DNA of 64,000 bases from Actinokineospora diospyrosa (GCF_024171925.1 NZ_JAMTCO010000017.1:153277-217276), one strand, 5' to 3'; positions 25,295-34,092 are shown, numbered from the stretch's first letter. The notes: a model not told the origin generated them from the letters alone. A program made the numbers and translations.

Positions 25295-26206
25295 ATGCGC
25301 GAACCGCTCGACACCGTCGGTGTGCTCGATGTCGGCAGCTTCAGCGCACACCTGCTCGTGGTGGCCGCCCACCAGGACGACCCGCTGACCCCGCTGCACT
25401 CGGACAAGGTCCGGCTGCGCCTCGACCGCGCCTACGACACCTGCGGGCGGCTGCGCCCCGAGGGCATCGACGCGATCGCCGCGGCGATCGCCGCGGTGCG
25501 CGGGCGGGCCCGGCGCGCGGGGGTGCCGATCGGCGAGTTCGTGCCCTTCGCCACCTCCTCGGTGCGCGACGCGGCGAACGCCGACGAGGTCGTGCGCCGG
25601 ATCGCCCGGCGCACCGGGGTCGTGTTGCGCACCTTCACCGGCCAGCAGGAGGCCCAGCTCGCCTACCTGGCCGCCCGCCGCTGGTCGGGCCAGCGGGGCA
25701 GGCTGACCGTGCTCGACGTCGGCGGCGGGACCGTCGAGGTGGCCACCGGCGCGGCCGACGAGCCGCTGGTGGCCGAGTCGCTGCCCTTCGGCGCGCGCAC
25801 GCTGACCGCGCTGGGGCTGGTGGACCGCGAGGACGAGGTCGCCGAGCTGATCCGGCGCGCGCTCACCGAGGACGACCTGGCCGCGCTGCACCGGGGGCGC
25901 GCGGTGGGCTGCTCGAAGGTGTTCGGCGGTCTGGCCAAGCTCGCGGGCAGGCGCACCGTGCGGGTGGCCGACCTGGACCGGTGGATCCCCCGGCTGGCGC
26001 GGCTGTCGGCGCGGCGCCGGGCGAAGCTGCCGGGCATCTCGCGCCACCGGGCCGAGCAGTCGCTGGCTGGCGCGGTGGCGGCGCGGGCGTTGATGGAGGT
26101 CACCGGGCACGACGCGGTCGTGGTCAGCCCGTGGTCGACCACCCAGGGGCTGCTGCTGGCACTGCGCGAACACCGCTCGGGACTGGTCGGCACCGACGCC
26201 GCGTGA
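25295..26206 (+). CDS. Ppx/GppA phosphatase family protein
   Basis: 303 residues of the actin-like ASKHA fold: VGVLDVGSFSAHLLVV (phosphate loop 1), FATSSVRDAANADEV, and TVLDVGGGTVEVATG (phosphate loop 2) with Glu in FTGQQEAQLAYLAA. Family members hydrolyse polyphosphate or (p)ppGpp. The length fits the shorter actinobacterial Ppx1-like paralogues that lack the C-terminal HD domain, some of which favour short polyphosphate. Stand-alone gene with its own AT-rich upstream region. Downstream an RsbW-like gene follows after 55 bases and may be co-transcribed. Confidence 0.9.
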   Translation: MREPLDTVGVLDVGSFSAHLLVVAAHQDDPLTPLHSDKVRLRLDRAYDTCGRLRPEGIDAIAAAIAAVRGRARRAGVPIGEFVPFATSSVRDAANADEVVRRIARRTGVVLRTFTGQQEAQLAYLAARRWSGQRGRLTVLDVGGGTVEVATGAADEPLVAESLPFGARTLTALGLVDREDEVAELIRRALTEDDLAALHRGRAVGCSKVFGGLAKLAGRRTVRVADLDRWIPRLARLSARRRAKLPGISRHRAEQSLAGAVAARALMEVTGHDAVVVSPWSTTQGLLLALREHRSGLVGTDAA

Positions 26207-26261
26207 CCGGTTCACCACCGCGCGACCGTTTCACCCCCGGCGGTCGAGGTATTCCCGATCC

Positions 26262-26696
26262 ATGACGGAATTGGCGGTGTGGGCGGTGACGGTGCCCGCC
26301 GACCCGGCGCAGCTGCACTTCGCGCGGCACGCGCTGCGGGACTGGCTGGCCGGGACCGGTGTCCCGGAGGGTACGTGCGAGGACGCCGTGTGGTCGGCGG
26401 ACGAGGCGATGAGCAACGCGATCGCCAACGGGGGCCGCTCGGGCGCGCGCTCCGCCGTGCTCGGGGTGAGCGCGCACGTGGACGACGCGGTCGTGGTGGT
26501 CACGGTGGTCGACGAGATCGGCTGGCGGGTGCCCGCCTCCGGGGTGGTGCTCGCCGGGCGCGGCATGGCGATCGTGCGGGCGCTCGCCGAGGAGGTCAAC
26601 CTCGCGGTGACCGACGGGCGCACCACGTTCACCGCGTGGTTCGCCCGCGAGGGCGCGACCCGCGATCACTCCACTGTGGAGCGACGGGCGGACTGA
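26262..26696 (+). CDS. RsbW-like ATP-binding (anti-sigma/HATPase_c_2) protein
   Basis: 144 residues with the GHKL/HATPase_c_2 fold of serine kinases that act as anti-sigma factors. N-box DEAMSNAIANGG, G1-like VVDEIGWRVP (the usual D-x-G-x-G is degenerate) and G2 AGRGMAIVRALAEEV are seen. It probably controls a sigma factor or binds an anti-anti-sigma partner, but neither is adjacent. Last 31 bases overlap the convergent CDF transporter gene. The loss of one glycine in G1 makes weak or altered nucleotide binding possible. Confidence 0.82.
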   Translation: MTELAVWAVTVPADPAQLHFARHALRDWLAGTGVPEGTCEDAVWSADEAMSNAIANGGRSGARSAVLGVSAHVDDAVVVVTVVDEIGWRVPASGVVLAGRGMAIVRALAEEVNLAVTDGRTTFTAWFAREGATRDHSTVERRAD

Positions 26697-27703
26697 GCGC
26701 CGTAGCGGGCGAGCACGGCGGCGCGCAGGTCGGCGTCCGAGCGCGGCACCGGTTCGAGGAAGACCTCGCTGACATCGGGGTGCGCTTGGCGCAGTTCGGC
26801 CGCCAGCCGCACGCAGACCCGCTCCAACTGCCCCGCGGTGAGCGTGTCGTCGAAGTCGACCCGCGCGCACACCAGCACGCTGTCGGTGCCGATCAGCATG
26901 GTCTGCAGGTCCACCACGGCGTCGACCTCCGGGGCGGCCGACAGGTGGTCGCGCACCCCGTAGACCAGGTCCGGCGCGGCTTGGCGACCGATGAGCAGCG
27001 CGGCGTTGGCCCTGCCGAGCAGGAACGCCACACCGGCCAGCAGCAGGCCGATGGCGATCGAGGCGATCCCGTCCCACACGGAGTCCCCGGTGAGGTGGTG
27101 CAGCCCGACGCCCGCGAAGGCCAGCAGCAGACCGGACAGCGCCGCGGAGTCCTCGTAGAAGACCGTGGTGGCGGTGGGGTCGTCGCTGTGGCGCAACTGG
27201 GCGCGCAAAGTCCGCCCCTGGTCGGCGGCGTCGCGGCGGACTTGGCGCAGCGCCTGCGCCCAGGACACCGACTCCAGGGCGAACGCGACCGCCAGCACGA
27301 TGTAGGCCACCACGGGGGAGGTCTGGTCCTCGGCCTCGCCGAAGACGGTCGCAATCCCCTCGTAGAGGGCGAACATCGAGCCGGACGCGAAGATCGACAC
27401 CGCGGCGAGCAGGGACCAGAAGTAGCGGGCCTTGCCGTAGCCGAAGGGGTGGGTGCGGTCGGCCGGGCGGCGGGAGACCTTGAGCGCGGTGAGCAGCAGC
27501 ACCTCGGTGATCGTGTCGGCCACCGAGTGCACCGCCTCCGACAGCATCGCCGCCGAGCCGGTGATCAGCCCGGCGACCAGTTTGAGCACCGCGATCAGCA
27601 GGTTCACCGATCCGGCGAGCACCACCGTGAGCGTGCTCTCGCCACCCGTGGACGGCTTCTCACCCTTGGCCCCACCGCTGTGCGACCGCTCGTCCTGCGC
27701 CAC
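26666..27703 (-). CDS. Cation diffusion facilitator family transporter
   Basis: 345 residues. Six membrane helices, metal-site residues in LSEAVHSVADTITEVLLL (helix II) and YEDSAALSGLLLAFAG (helix V), the family-typical HPFGYGKARYFWSLLAAV, and a C-terminal cytosolic ferredoxin-like domain (about 250-330). It exports divalent cations such as Zn, Fe or Mn by proton exchange. Helix V carries Glu-Asp where many family members have His-x3-Asp, so metal choice is uncertain. Convergent with the RsbW-like gene. Confidence 0.9.
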   Translation of the reverse strand: MAQDERSHSGGAKGEKPSTGGESTLTVVLAGSVNLLIAVLKLVAGLITGSAAMLSEAVHSVADTITEVLLLTALKVSRRPADRTHPFGYGKARYFWSLLAAVSIFASGSMFALYEGIATVFGEAEDQTSPVVAYIVLAVAFALESVSWAQALRQVRRDAADQGRTLRAQLRHSDDPTATTVFYEDSAALSGLLLAFAGVGLHHLTGDSVWDGIASIAIGLLLAGVAFLLGRANAALLIGRQAAPDLVYGVRDHLSAAPEVDAVVDLQTMLIGTDSVLVCARVDFDDTLTAGQLERVCVRLAAELRQAHPDVSEVFLEPVPRSDADLRAAVLARYGAQSARRSTVE

Positions 27704-27736
27704 CCGGCGATCCTAAGTCGCCGGGTGGCGGCCCGC

Positions 27737-28897
27737 TCAGCTCGCGATCTCCCCCAGCGCGGCCACCGCCGCGCGCAACTGGTCGTCGCGCAGGTAGGGC
27801 GCGGGCCCGAACCGCAGGTGCTCACCGCGGCTGTCGGTGAGGACGCCGCGCTCGGCCAGCACCCGTTGGAACTCCTGCGCGCGCGGTGCCCGCAGCGACA
27901 GGAACCCGGCGAACGCGCTGCGCGGGGTGTCGCGGTCGCGGGTGACGACCTCGTCGGGCAGCCCCAACTCGTCGAACGCCGAGGCCAGCAGGCCGTTCTG
28001 GTGCAGGGAGATCTCGCGCAACCGGGCGGCGGTCAGGCCCTGCTCGGCGAAGAAGTCGAGCACCCGCGCCGCGCGGTAGTGGCTGGTCGGGTCGTACGTG
28101 GCCCCGGCGAAGCGGGTCGCTCCCGGCCCGTAGGCGACGAGGGTGGGGTCCCGTTCGTCGGCCAGCGCGGCGAACTCGGCGTACCAACCGGTGATCACCG
28201 GGCGGGTGTGCTGGGCGTGCCCCGGCAGCCGCAGGAAGCAGTTGCCCTCGCCCAGTTGCAGGTATTTGTAGCCGCCGCCGACGATCCAGGCGTCGGCGAG
28301 GCCGTCGAGGTCGAACGGGACGACGCCCAGCGCGTGGTAGGCGTCGACGAGCAACTCGACGCCGTGGCGCTCGCACGCGGCGGCGACCGCGGCGAGACCG
28401 GGCACGATCCGGGCGGTCTCGAACAGCACCGCGGACACCAGCACGGCGGCGGTCTTGTCGTCCACTTCGGACGCGAGGCGCTCGGCGAGGGTGTCGGCCG
28501 GTTCGGCTGGGACCCGCACGATCCGGACGAACTCCTCGGCGAGCCTGCCCAGCTGCCTGCGCAGGGTGTGGAACTCGCCGTCGGTGGTGATCAGCTTGGG
28601 GCGGCCGGTGATGTCGATCGCGGACAGGAACCGGACGACGAGCTCGTGGGTGTTGGCGCCGAGCGCGACGTCACCGCCGGGGTCGCCCACCAGCTCACCG
28701 TAGGCGGCCCGCAACCGATCCGCTTTGGCGAAGGCGCGGCCCCACTTCTCGTCCACGGCGAGCGCGGCGTCGTCGAAGGCCTCGATCTGGCCCTCCAGCG
28801 CCACATCCGGCCACGCCTGGTGCGAGTGCCCGGTCAGCAGCAGCCGGTCGGCGACGCCGAAGCGCCGGTAGTGGGCGGCGAGGTCCGCGGCGCTCAC
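27737..28897 (-). CDS. kynU: Kynureninase
   Basis: 386 residues, fold-type-I PLP enzyme. The PLP lysine lies in VGGGYKYLQLGEG, with VDAYHALGVVPFDL (the Asp that contacts the pyridine N) and TRPVITGWYAEFAAL also matching. It cleaves kynurenine to anthranilate and alanine. The GTG at 28897 overlaps the stop of the dioxygenase gene (GTGA). Third gene of the PaaX-TDO-kynureninase unit. The anthranilate formed would feed the CoA ligase encoded on the other side of the divergent promoter. Confidence 0.93.
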   Translation of the reverse strand: MSAADLAAHYRRFGVADRLLLTGHSHQAWPDVALEGQIEAFDDAALAVDEKWGRAFAKADRLRAAYGELVGDPGGDVALGANTHELVVRFLSAIDITGRPKLITTDGEFHTLRRQLGRLAEEFVRIVRVPAEPADTLAERLASEVDDKTAAVLVSAVLFETARIVPGLAAVAAACERHGVELLVDAYHALGVVPFDLDGLADAWIVGGGYKYLQLGEGNCFLRLPGHAQHTRPVITGWYAEFAALADERDPTLVAYGPGATRFAGATYDPTSHYRAARVLDFFAEQGLTAARLREISLHQNGLLASAFDELGLPDEVVTRDRDTPRSAFAGFLSLRAPRAQEFQRVLAERGVLTDSRGEHLRFGPAPYLRDDQLRAAVAALGEIAS

Positions 28898-29742
28898 AGT
28901 TCGCTCCGCACGGCCCACAGGTCGGGGAACGCGGGGTCGAACAGGGTGCCGCGCAAGTACGCCGCGCCCGCCGACCCGCCGGTGCCCTGCTTGGTGCCGA
29001 TCGTGCGCTCGACCATCTTCACGTGCCGGTACCTCCACTCCTGTAGACCCTCATCGAGGTCGACCAAGTACTCCGCGACGGTGGACGGTCCCGAGTCGTC
29101 GCCGTAGACGGCGAGCAGGACCTTCTGCAGCTCGGCGGAAGGCGCCGCCGCCGTGCTCACGTCGCGGTCGAGCAGGTCCGCCGGGACCTGGTAGCCGTGC
29201 AGGGCGAGGTAGCCCAGGAACGAGTCGAACAGCGACGGCCGCGCCATCGCGTCGGCGATGCGGGCGCGCTCGTCGCCGCCCTCCGGGTAGTGCGCGAACG
29301 CGCGCCGGTCCCGGCGACCCAGCACCGCCTCCAGCTCGCGGAACTGGGCGGACTGGAAGCCGCTGGAGGCGTCGAGGCGGGCGCGGAAGCTGGTGAACTG
29401 GCGCGGGGTCATCGTCTCCAGCACGTCGATCTGGGCGACGATCACCTTGAGGATGGTCAGCACCCGGCGCAGCACCCGGGTGGCGTGCGCGGTGTCGCCC
29501 TTGGCCAGCACCGCCTGCAGCCGGGCGAGCTCGTGCAGGACCTGCTTGAACCACAGCTCGTAGACTTGGTGGATGACGATGAACAGCAGCTCGTCGTGCT
29601 CGTCGGAGCGCGGGCGCTGCGCGGCGAGGACCTCGTCGAGGGCCAGGTAGGACGTGTAGGTGAGCGCGGCTTTCGTGTCGGCCGGGCTCGGGTCTGCCGG
29701 GTTGGGTTCCGCGCTGGGAGGGCCCTGCTCTGGTGCGGTCAC
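28894..29742 (-). CDS. kynA: Tryptophan 2,3-dioxygenase
   Basis: 282 residues. Family blocks are LTYTSYLALDEVLAAQ, FIVIHQVYELWFKQVLHEL, SFRARLDASSGFQSAQFRELE and, near the C-terminus, EWRYRHVKMVERTIGTKQGTGG, which carries the haem-ligating His and substrate-binding residues. Catalyses haem-dependent opening of tryptophan to N-formylkynurenine. The GTG at 29742 overlaps the PaaX stop (GTGA) and its stop overlaps kynU, so all three are coupled. No kynurenine formamidase of the KynB type is present in the unit. Confidence 0.95.
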   Translation of the reverse strand: MTAPEQGPPSAEPNPADPSPADTKAALTYTSYLALDEVLAAQRPRSDEHDELLFIVIHQVYELWFKQVLHELARLQAVLAKGDTAHATRVLRRVLTILKVIVAQIDVLETMTPRQFTSFRARLDASSGFQSAQFRELEAVLGRRDRRAFAHYPEGGDERARIADAMARPSLFDSFLGYLALHGYQVPADLLDRDVSTAAAPSAELQKVLLAVYGDDSGPSTVAEYLVDLDEGLQEWRYRHVKMVERTIGTKQGTGGSAGAAYLRGTLFDPAFPDLWAVRSEL

Positions 29743-30539
29743 GGCGTCATCGCTCCGTCGAAGTGGCGCTGGGCCTGCTCGGCCAGCGCGGGGTAGGTGT
29801 CGTGGAAGAGGTCGACCGCGGCGGCCCGGTGCGGCGGGGGCGGCACGACGTCCTCGGGGAGTTCCGGGTCGAGCAGCGCGAACTGGCGGTAGGTGTGGGT
29901 CAGCCGCACGCGTAAGCCGAACGCGGTGGCCGGATCGGGCTCCGGGTCGCGGTTGGTGAACTCGGTGACGAAGTCGCGGTAGCGCCGCTCCAACCCCGGC
30001 AGGTCCCACACGCGGGCGGTGAAGGCGGCGAAGTCGGGCACGGCGGCGGGCGCGCCGACCAGGACGCCCGCGTGCGCGGCGACGCCCAGTTCGGCCAGCA
30101 GGGTGGCGACCTCGTCGGCCCGGTCGTAGGGGGCCAGCCAGGTGCCGTCCTGGACCGAGCCGAAGCCGAGGAACCGCAGCCTGCGCACCAGCCGGGCCCG
30201 GGCGACCCGCTGCTCCTCGGGGATGGCGTGCCAGAGCACGGTCCACTGCCCGGCGGCGCCCGCGCGGGTGCCCAGGGTGAAGATGCGCCGGTCGCCCTCG
30301 GCGAGCACGGCGGCGGCGCGGGGGGTGATCCGGTAGTGCACCATCCGGCCGTCGCGGACCCGTTCCAGCAGGTCGCGCTGCACGAGCCGGGTCAGCGCGA
30401 CCCGGGCCGCGCCGGGTGAGGAGCCGAACTCGGCCAGCAGCGCCACCAGGCCACCGGACCACACCGTGGTGCGCTCGCGGGGGCGCAGGTGGGCGCCGAG
30501 GATGGTCAGCACGAGGTCCTGCGGGGCTGCGTCGAACAC
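29739..30539 (-). CDS. PaaX-family transcriptional regulator
   Basis: 266 residues. N-terminal winged helix (SPGAARVALTRLVQRDLLERVRDGRMVHYRIT), the central PaaX domain (WHAIPEEQRVARARLVRRLRFLGFG) and the C-terminal PaaX_C region are all present. The founding member represses phenylacetate genes and is released by an aryl-CoA thioester; here the natural ligand would be anthraniloyl-CoA, which is inference from context. First gene of the left unit. GTG 30539 starts six bases after a TAAGCT -10, so the mRNA is probably leaderless. Confidence 0.92.
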   Translation of the reverse strand: MFDAAPQDLVLTILGAHLRPRERTTVWSGGLVALLAEFGSSPGAARVALTRLVQRDLLERVRDGRMVHYRITPRAAAVLAEGDRRIFTLGTRAGAAGQWTVLWHAIPEEQRVARARLVRRLRFLGFGSVQDGTWLAPYDRADEVATLLAELGVAAHAGVLVGAPAAVPDFAAFTARVWDLPGLERRYRDFVTEFTNRDPEPDPATAFGLRVRLTHTYRQFALLDPELPEDVVPPPPHRAAAVDLFHDTYPALAEQAQRHFDGAMTP

Positions 30540-30545
30540 AGCACG

Positions 30546-30582
30546 AGCTTAGTTGACACCTCAGCGGGGTCAACCGTAACGT
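30546..30582. promoter_or_regulatory. Overlapping divergent promoters sharing one operator dyad
   Basis: An inverted repeat GTTGACACC-N5-GGGGTCAAC (30552-30574, one mismatched pair) contains both -35 elements. Rightward: TTGACA (30553-30558), 18-base spacer, TAACGT (30577-30582). Leftward: TTGACC (complement of 30568-30573), 16-base spacer, TAAGCT (complement of 30546-30551). One repressor bound to the dyad would shut both promoters. PaaX, encoded by the first leftward gene, is the obvious candidate. Confidence 0.75.
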
Positions 30583-30619
30583 TTTGCCCAGTGACCCCGG
30601 GCACAAGGGTGTGACGCTG

Positions 30620-31420
30620 GTGCAGGTCGGTATCGGACTCCCCAACACGGTTCCCGCTCGTGGGCGCGGCGCGCTGCTCGAGTGGGCGCGGCGCGCCGAG
30701 GCGGCGGGCTTCAGCACGCTCGCCGTGCTCGACCGGCTGCGCTACGACAGCGTGGACCCGTTCATCACGCTGGCGGCCGCCGCCGCGGTGACCGAGCGGA
30801 TCGGGCTGGCCACGATGATCGCGATCGGCCCGCTGCGCTCCCCCGGCGTGCTGGCCAAGCAGGCCCAGTCGCTGCACGAGGTCTCCGGCGGGCGGTTCAC
30901 CCTCGGCCTGGGCATCGGCGCCCGGCACGACGACTACGCCGCCGCGGGGGTCGACCCGAGCACCCGGGGCGCGGCGCTGTCCACCCAGCTCGCCCACCTG
31001 CGCGGCGGCGGGTTGTCCTCTGTGGACATCCTGGTCGGCGGGAGTTCCGGCACGGCGCTGGCCCGGATGGCCCGCTACGCCAACGGGTACGCCCACGGCG
31101 GCGGTCCGCCCCGCGCGTTCGCCTCCGCCGCGACGCAAGCCCGTGCCGCGTGGTACGACCACGGCAGGCCAGGCTCCCCGGTGTTGTGGGGGCAGGGTTA
31201 TCTGGCGCTGAGCGAGCCGGAGCGCGGGCAGGACTACCTGCGCGACTACTACGCCTTCACCGGCCCGTTCGCCGACAAGATCGCGGCCGGTGCGTTGACC
31301 AGCGCGCGGGCCATCAAGGACTACGTGCGCGGCTACGCCGAGGCGGGCTGCGACGAGCTGATCCTGTTCCCCACCACGCTCGACCTGGCCGACCTCGACC
31401 GCCTTGCCGAGGCGCTCTGA
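30620..31420 (+). CDS. LLM-class flavin-dependent oxidoreductase in the anthranilate cluster
   Basis: About 266 residues from the GTG at 30620 (begins VQVGIGLPNTV as family members do, AAGGG ten bases upstream); GTG 30611 is also possible. Luciferase-like barrel: GFSTLAVLDRL, RIGLATMIAIGPLRSPGVLA, VSGGRFTLGLGIGAR. Shorter than typical members, with a shortened region before the C-terminal helix. First gene of the rightward unit, overlapping the anthraniloyl-CoA monooxygenase start by one base. Probably oxidises a pathway intermediate or supplies reduced flavin. The exact step is unknown. Confidence 0.82.
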   Translation: MQVGIGLPNTVPARGRGALLEWARRAEAAGFSTLAVLDRLRYDSVDPFITLAAAAAVTERIGLATMIAIGPLRSPGVLAKQAQSLHEVSGGRFTLGLGIGARHDDYAAAGVDPSTRGAALSTQLAHLRGGGLSSVDILVGGSSGTALARMARYANGYAHGGGPPRAFASAATQARAAWYDHGRPGSPVLWGQGYLALSEPERGQDYLRDYYAFTGPFADKIAAGALTSARAIKDYVRGYAEAGCDELILFPTTLDLADLDRLAEAL

Positions 31421-33336
31421 TGGACGTCTCGATCCTCGGCGCGGGCCCGGCGGGGCTGTACCTGGCGATCCTGCTGCGCAAGGCAGGGCATACCGTCGCG
31501 GTGCACGAGCGCAACGCCCCGGACGCCACGTTCGGGTGGGGGGTGGTGTTCTCCGAGGAGACGCTGGGGGCGTTGCACGACGCGGACCCGCCGACGCACT
31601 TGGAGATCACCGACTCGTTCGCCCGCTGGTCGCGCATCGACATCCGCTACCGCGGCGAGGTCGTCCGCTCCAGCGGCCACTCGTTCACCGCGATCGCCCG
31701 CAGGCACCTGCTCGCGATCCTGCGGGCCAGGGCGACCGAACTGGGCGCCGACCTGCGGTTCGGCAGTGAGCTCGAGGAGCCGCCGCAGGCCGACCTGCGG
31801 GTCGCGGCCGACGGCGCGAACAGCAAGACCCGGCAGCGGCACTTCCGGGCGCGGGTGTCGCCGCAGGGCTGCAAGTACGTCTGGTTCGGCACCGACCTGG
31901 TGCTCGACGCGTTCACCTTCGCCTTCCGCGAGACCGAGTACGGCCTGTTCCAAGCGCACGCGTACCCGTTCGACGAGCGGACCAGCACCTGGATCGTGGA
32001 GTGCGCGCAAGGGGTGTGGGAGCGCGCCGGACTCGACACGGCGACCGAAGAGGAGAGCATCGCGTTCTGCGAGCGGCTGTTCGCCGAGGACCTCGGCGGC
32101 GCGCGGCTGCGGTCCAACCGGTCGCTGTGGCTGGACTTCCCGCTGGTGCGCACCCCGAGTTGGCACAAGAGAAACCTGGTGCTGCTGGGCGACGCAGCGC
32201 ACACCGCGCACTTCTCCATCGGCTCGGGCACCAAGCTGGCGATGGAGGACTCGATCGCGCTGGCCGCCTCGCTGGCGACCGAGCCGACGCTGGACGCGGC
32301 GCTGACCGACTACGAACTGCGGCGGCAGCCGGTGGTGGAGCGGTTCCAGCAGGCGGCGGCGGAGAGCGCGGGCTACTTCAGCCGGACCGCGCACTACACC
32401 TCGTACGAGCCGATCCAGTTCGCGGTCAACCTCCTCACCCGCAGCGGCCGGGTCACGCACGCGAACCTGGCGCAGCGCGACCCGCGGCTGATCCGCCGGA
32501 TCGACTCGTGGTTCGCGGGCCGCGCGATCGCCGCGCCGCCGGTGTTCGCGCCGTTCGGCGAGCTGCCGAACCGGTTGGTCGCCGAGGTGTCCACACCGGA
32601 CGAGGTGGCGGCTCGGGTGGCGGACGGGTACGGGCTGGTGCTGGCCGGTCCGGTCGAGGTCGACTCGGCCTCGCCCGCGGACTGGCGGGGCGCCGTCGCG
32701 CTCAAGGCGGACACCCGCCTCGGCCTGCGGCTCACGCACCGGGGTGCCCGGGCCGGGGCGCCGTGCGTGGCGGCCTCACCGATCCCCTACGGGCCGTTCG
32801 CGCCGGTCCCTACCGAGGTGAGCGACCTCGACGCGGTGCTGCGGGCCTTCGCCGAGCACGCCGCCGACGCGGCCGAGGCCGGGTTCGACCTGTTGGAGCT
32901 GGACATGGCCGACGGGCACCTGCTCGCCGGGTTCCGCTCCCCGCTGACCAACCAGCGCACCGACGAGTGGGGCGACCGGCACAAGTTCCCGCTCGCCGTG
33001 CTCGACGCCGTGCGCGCCGCGTTCCCCCGCACGCTGGCGGTGCGGCTGGCGGTCACGGACTGGGCGCCGGGCGGGACGAGCGTCGCCGACGGCATCGCCT
33101 TCGCCAAGGAGCTGCGGGCGCACGGGACGGACCTCGTGCACGTGCGCGCGGGGCACACGCTGCCGGACTTCCGACCCGACTACCAGCGCGGCTACCTGAC
33201 CACGCTGTCGGACCGGGTGCGCAACGAGGCCGGGATCCCGACGCTGGTCGGCGGCTACCTGACCACGCTCGACGAGGTCAACACCGTCGTCGCGGCGGGC
33301 AGGGCGGACCTGTGCGTGCTGGCGGAGGCGCCATGA
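31420..33336 (+). CDS. Anthraniloyl-CoA monooxygenase/reductase (FAD hydroxylase plus OYE-like domain)
   Basis: 638 residues. Residues 1-400 are a class A FAD monooxygenase with the dinucleotide motif ILGAGPAGLYLAILLRKAG and the FAD motif LVLLGDAAHTAHFSIGSGTKLAMED. From about 430 to the end is an old-yellow-enzyme-like part (SPIPYGPFAPVPTEV, AAEAGFDLLELDMADGHLLAGFRSPLTNQRTDEWG, NTVVAAGRADLCVLA). This two-domain layout is specific to 2-aminobenzoyl-CoA monooxygenase/reductase, which hydroxylates and dearomatises the ring. Relative to the approximately 770-residue family members known to me, the OYE half is clearly shortened at its start and end. The stop overlaps the next ATG. Confidence 0.88.
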   Translation: MDVSILGAGPAGLYLAILLRKAGHTVAVHERNAPDATFGWGVVFSEETLGALHDADPPTHLEITDSFARWSRIDIRYRGEVVRSSGHSFTAIARRHLLAILRARATELGADLRFGSELEEPPQADLRVAADGANSKTRQRHFRARVSPQGCKYVWFGTDLVLDAFTFAFRETEYGLFQAHAYPFDERTSTWIVECAQGVWERAGLDTATEEESIAFCERLFAEDLGGARLRSNRSLWLDFPLVRTPSWHKRNLVLLGDAAHTAHFSIGSGTKLAMEDSIALAASLATEPTLDAALTDYELRRQPVVERFQQAAAESAGYFSRTAHYTSYEPIQFAVNLLTRSGRVTHANLAQRDPRLIRRIDSWFAGRAIAAPPVFAPFGELPNRLVAEVSTPDEVAARVADGYGLVLAGPVEVDSASPADWRGAVALKADTRLGLRLTHRGARAGAPCVAASPIPYGPFAPVPTEVSDLDAVLRAFAEHAADAAEAGFDLLELDMADGHLLAGFRSPLTNQRTDEWGDRHKFPLAVLDAVRAAFPRTLAVRLAVTDWAPGGTSVADGIAFAKELRAHGTDLVHVRAGHTLPDFRPDYQRGYLTTLSDRVRNEAGIPTLVGGYLTTLDEVNTVVAAGRADLCVLAEAP

Positions 33337-34082
33337 GCCACCGGTTCGCCGACCTGACCTCACCGGGGGCCGCGGCACTGCGGGAGCGGACGCCGGTGCT
33401 GCTGCTGCCGGTGGGCGCCGTGGAGCCGCACGGGCCGCACGCGCCACTGGACACCGACCCGATCATCTCCGCGGGGATGTGCCTGCGGGCGGCGGACCGG
33501 CTGGCCGACGACCCGGTGATCACCGTCAAGATCCTGCCCGCGCTGTCCTACGGGGTGACCGAGTTCGGGGCGGGGTTCGCCGGGGCGGTCGGGATCAGCG
33601 CCGCGACGCTGGGCTCCCTGGTCGTCGAGATCTGCTCTTCCCTTGCCGCGCAGGGGTTCCCCCGGGTGGTCGTGGTGAACAACCACTTCGAGCCCGCCCA
33701 CGTCAGCGCCCTGCGGGCGGCGGTCAAGACGTTGGCGGACAACGGGATCCGGACCGGGTACCTCGACCTCCTGCGGCGCGCGGCGGTCGCCCGGCTGACC
33801 GAGGAGTTCCAGTCCGGCTCCTGCCACGCGGGCCGCTACGAGACCTCGCTCGTCCTCGCCGACCACCCCGAACTGGTCGACACCGGGGCCATGGCCCGGT
33901 TGCCCGCGGTGCGGGTCGATCTGCCCGCGGCGATGAGCGCGGGCAAGCACGGGTTCACCGCGATGGGCATGCTCGACGCCTATTGCGGCGCGCCAGCCGA
34001 GGCCACCGCCGAGGAGGGGCGGCAGACCTTCGAGAGCCTGACCGACATGCTGGTCGAGGCCATCCACGACCAGGTGCGTTGA
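33333..34082 (+). CDS. Creatininase-fold amidohydrolase
   Basis: 249 residues. Metal-ligand motif GAVEPHGPHAPLDTD (Glu31, His33, His36, Asp40/42), the strand VVVVNNHFEPAH with a further His, and CHAGRYETS with the bridging Glu define the creatininase family. Members hydrolyse cyclic amides, N-formyl groups (archaeal ArfB) or peptides (MftE). ATG at 33333 overlaps the monooxygenase stop. In a locus that opens tryptophan but lacks a known kynurenine formamidase, it is a candidate N-formylkynurenine deformylase. Alternatively it hydrolyses an amide or lactam formed later. Family is sure, substrate is inference. Confidence 0.88.
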   Translation: MSHRFADLTSPGAAALRERTPVLLLPVGAVEPHGPHAPLDTDPIISAGMCLRAADRLADDPVITVKILPALSYGVTEFGAGFAGAVGISAATLGSLVVEICSSLAAQGFPRVVVVNNHFEPAHVSALRAAVKTLADNGIRTGYLDLLRRAAVARLTEEFQSGSCHAGRYETSLVLADHPELVDTGAMARLPAVRVDLPAAMSAGKHGFTAMGMLDAYCGAPAEATAEEGRQTFESLTDMLVEAIHDQVR

Positions 34083-34092
34083 GAGGAGTCCG

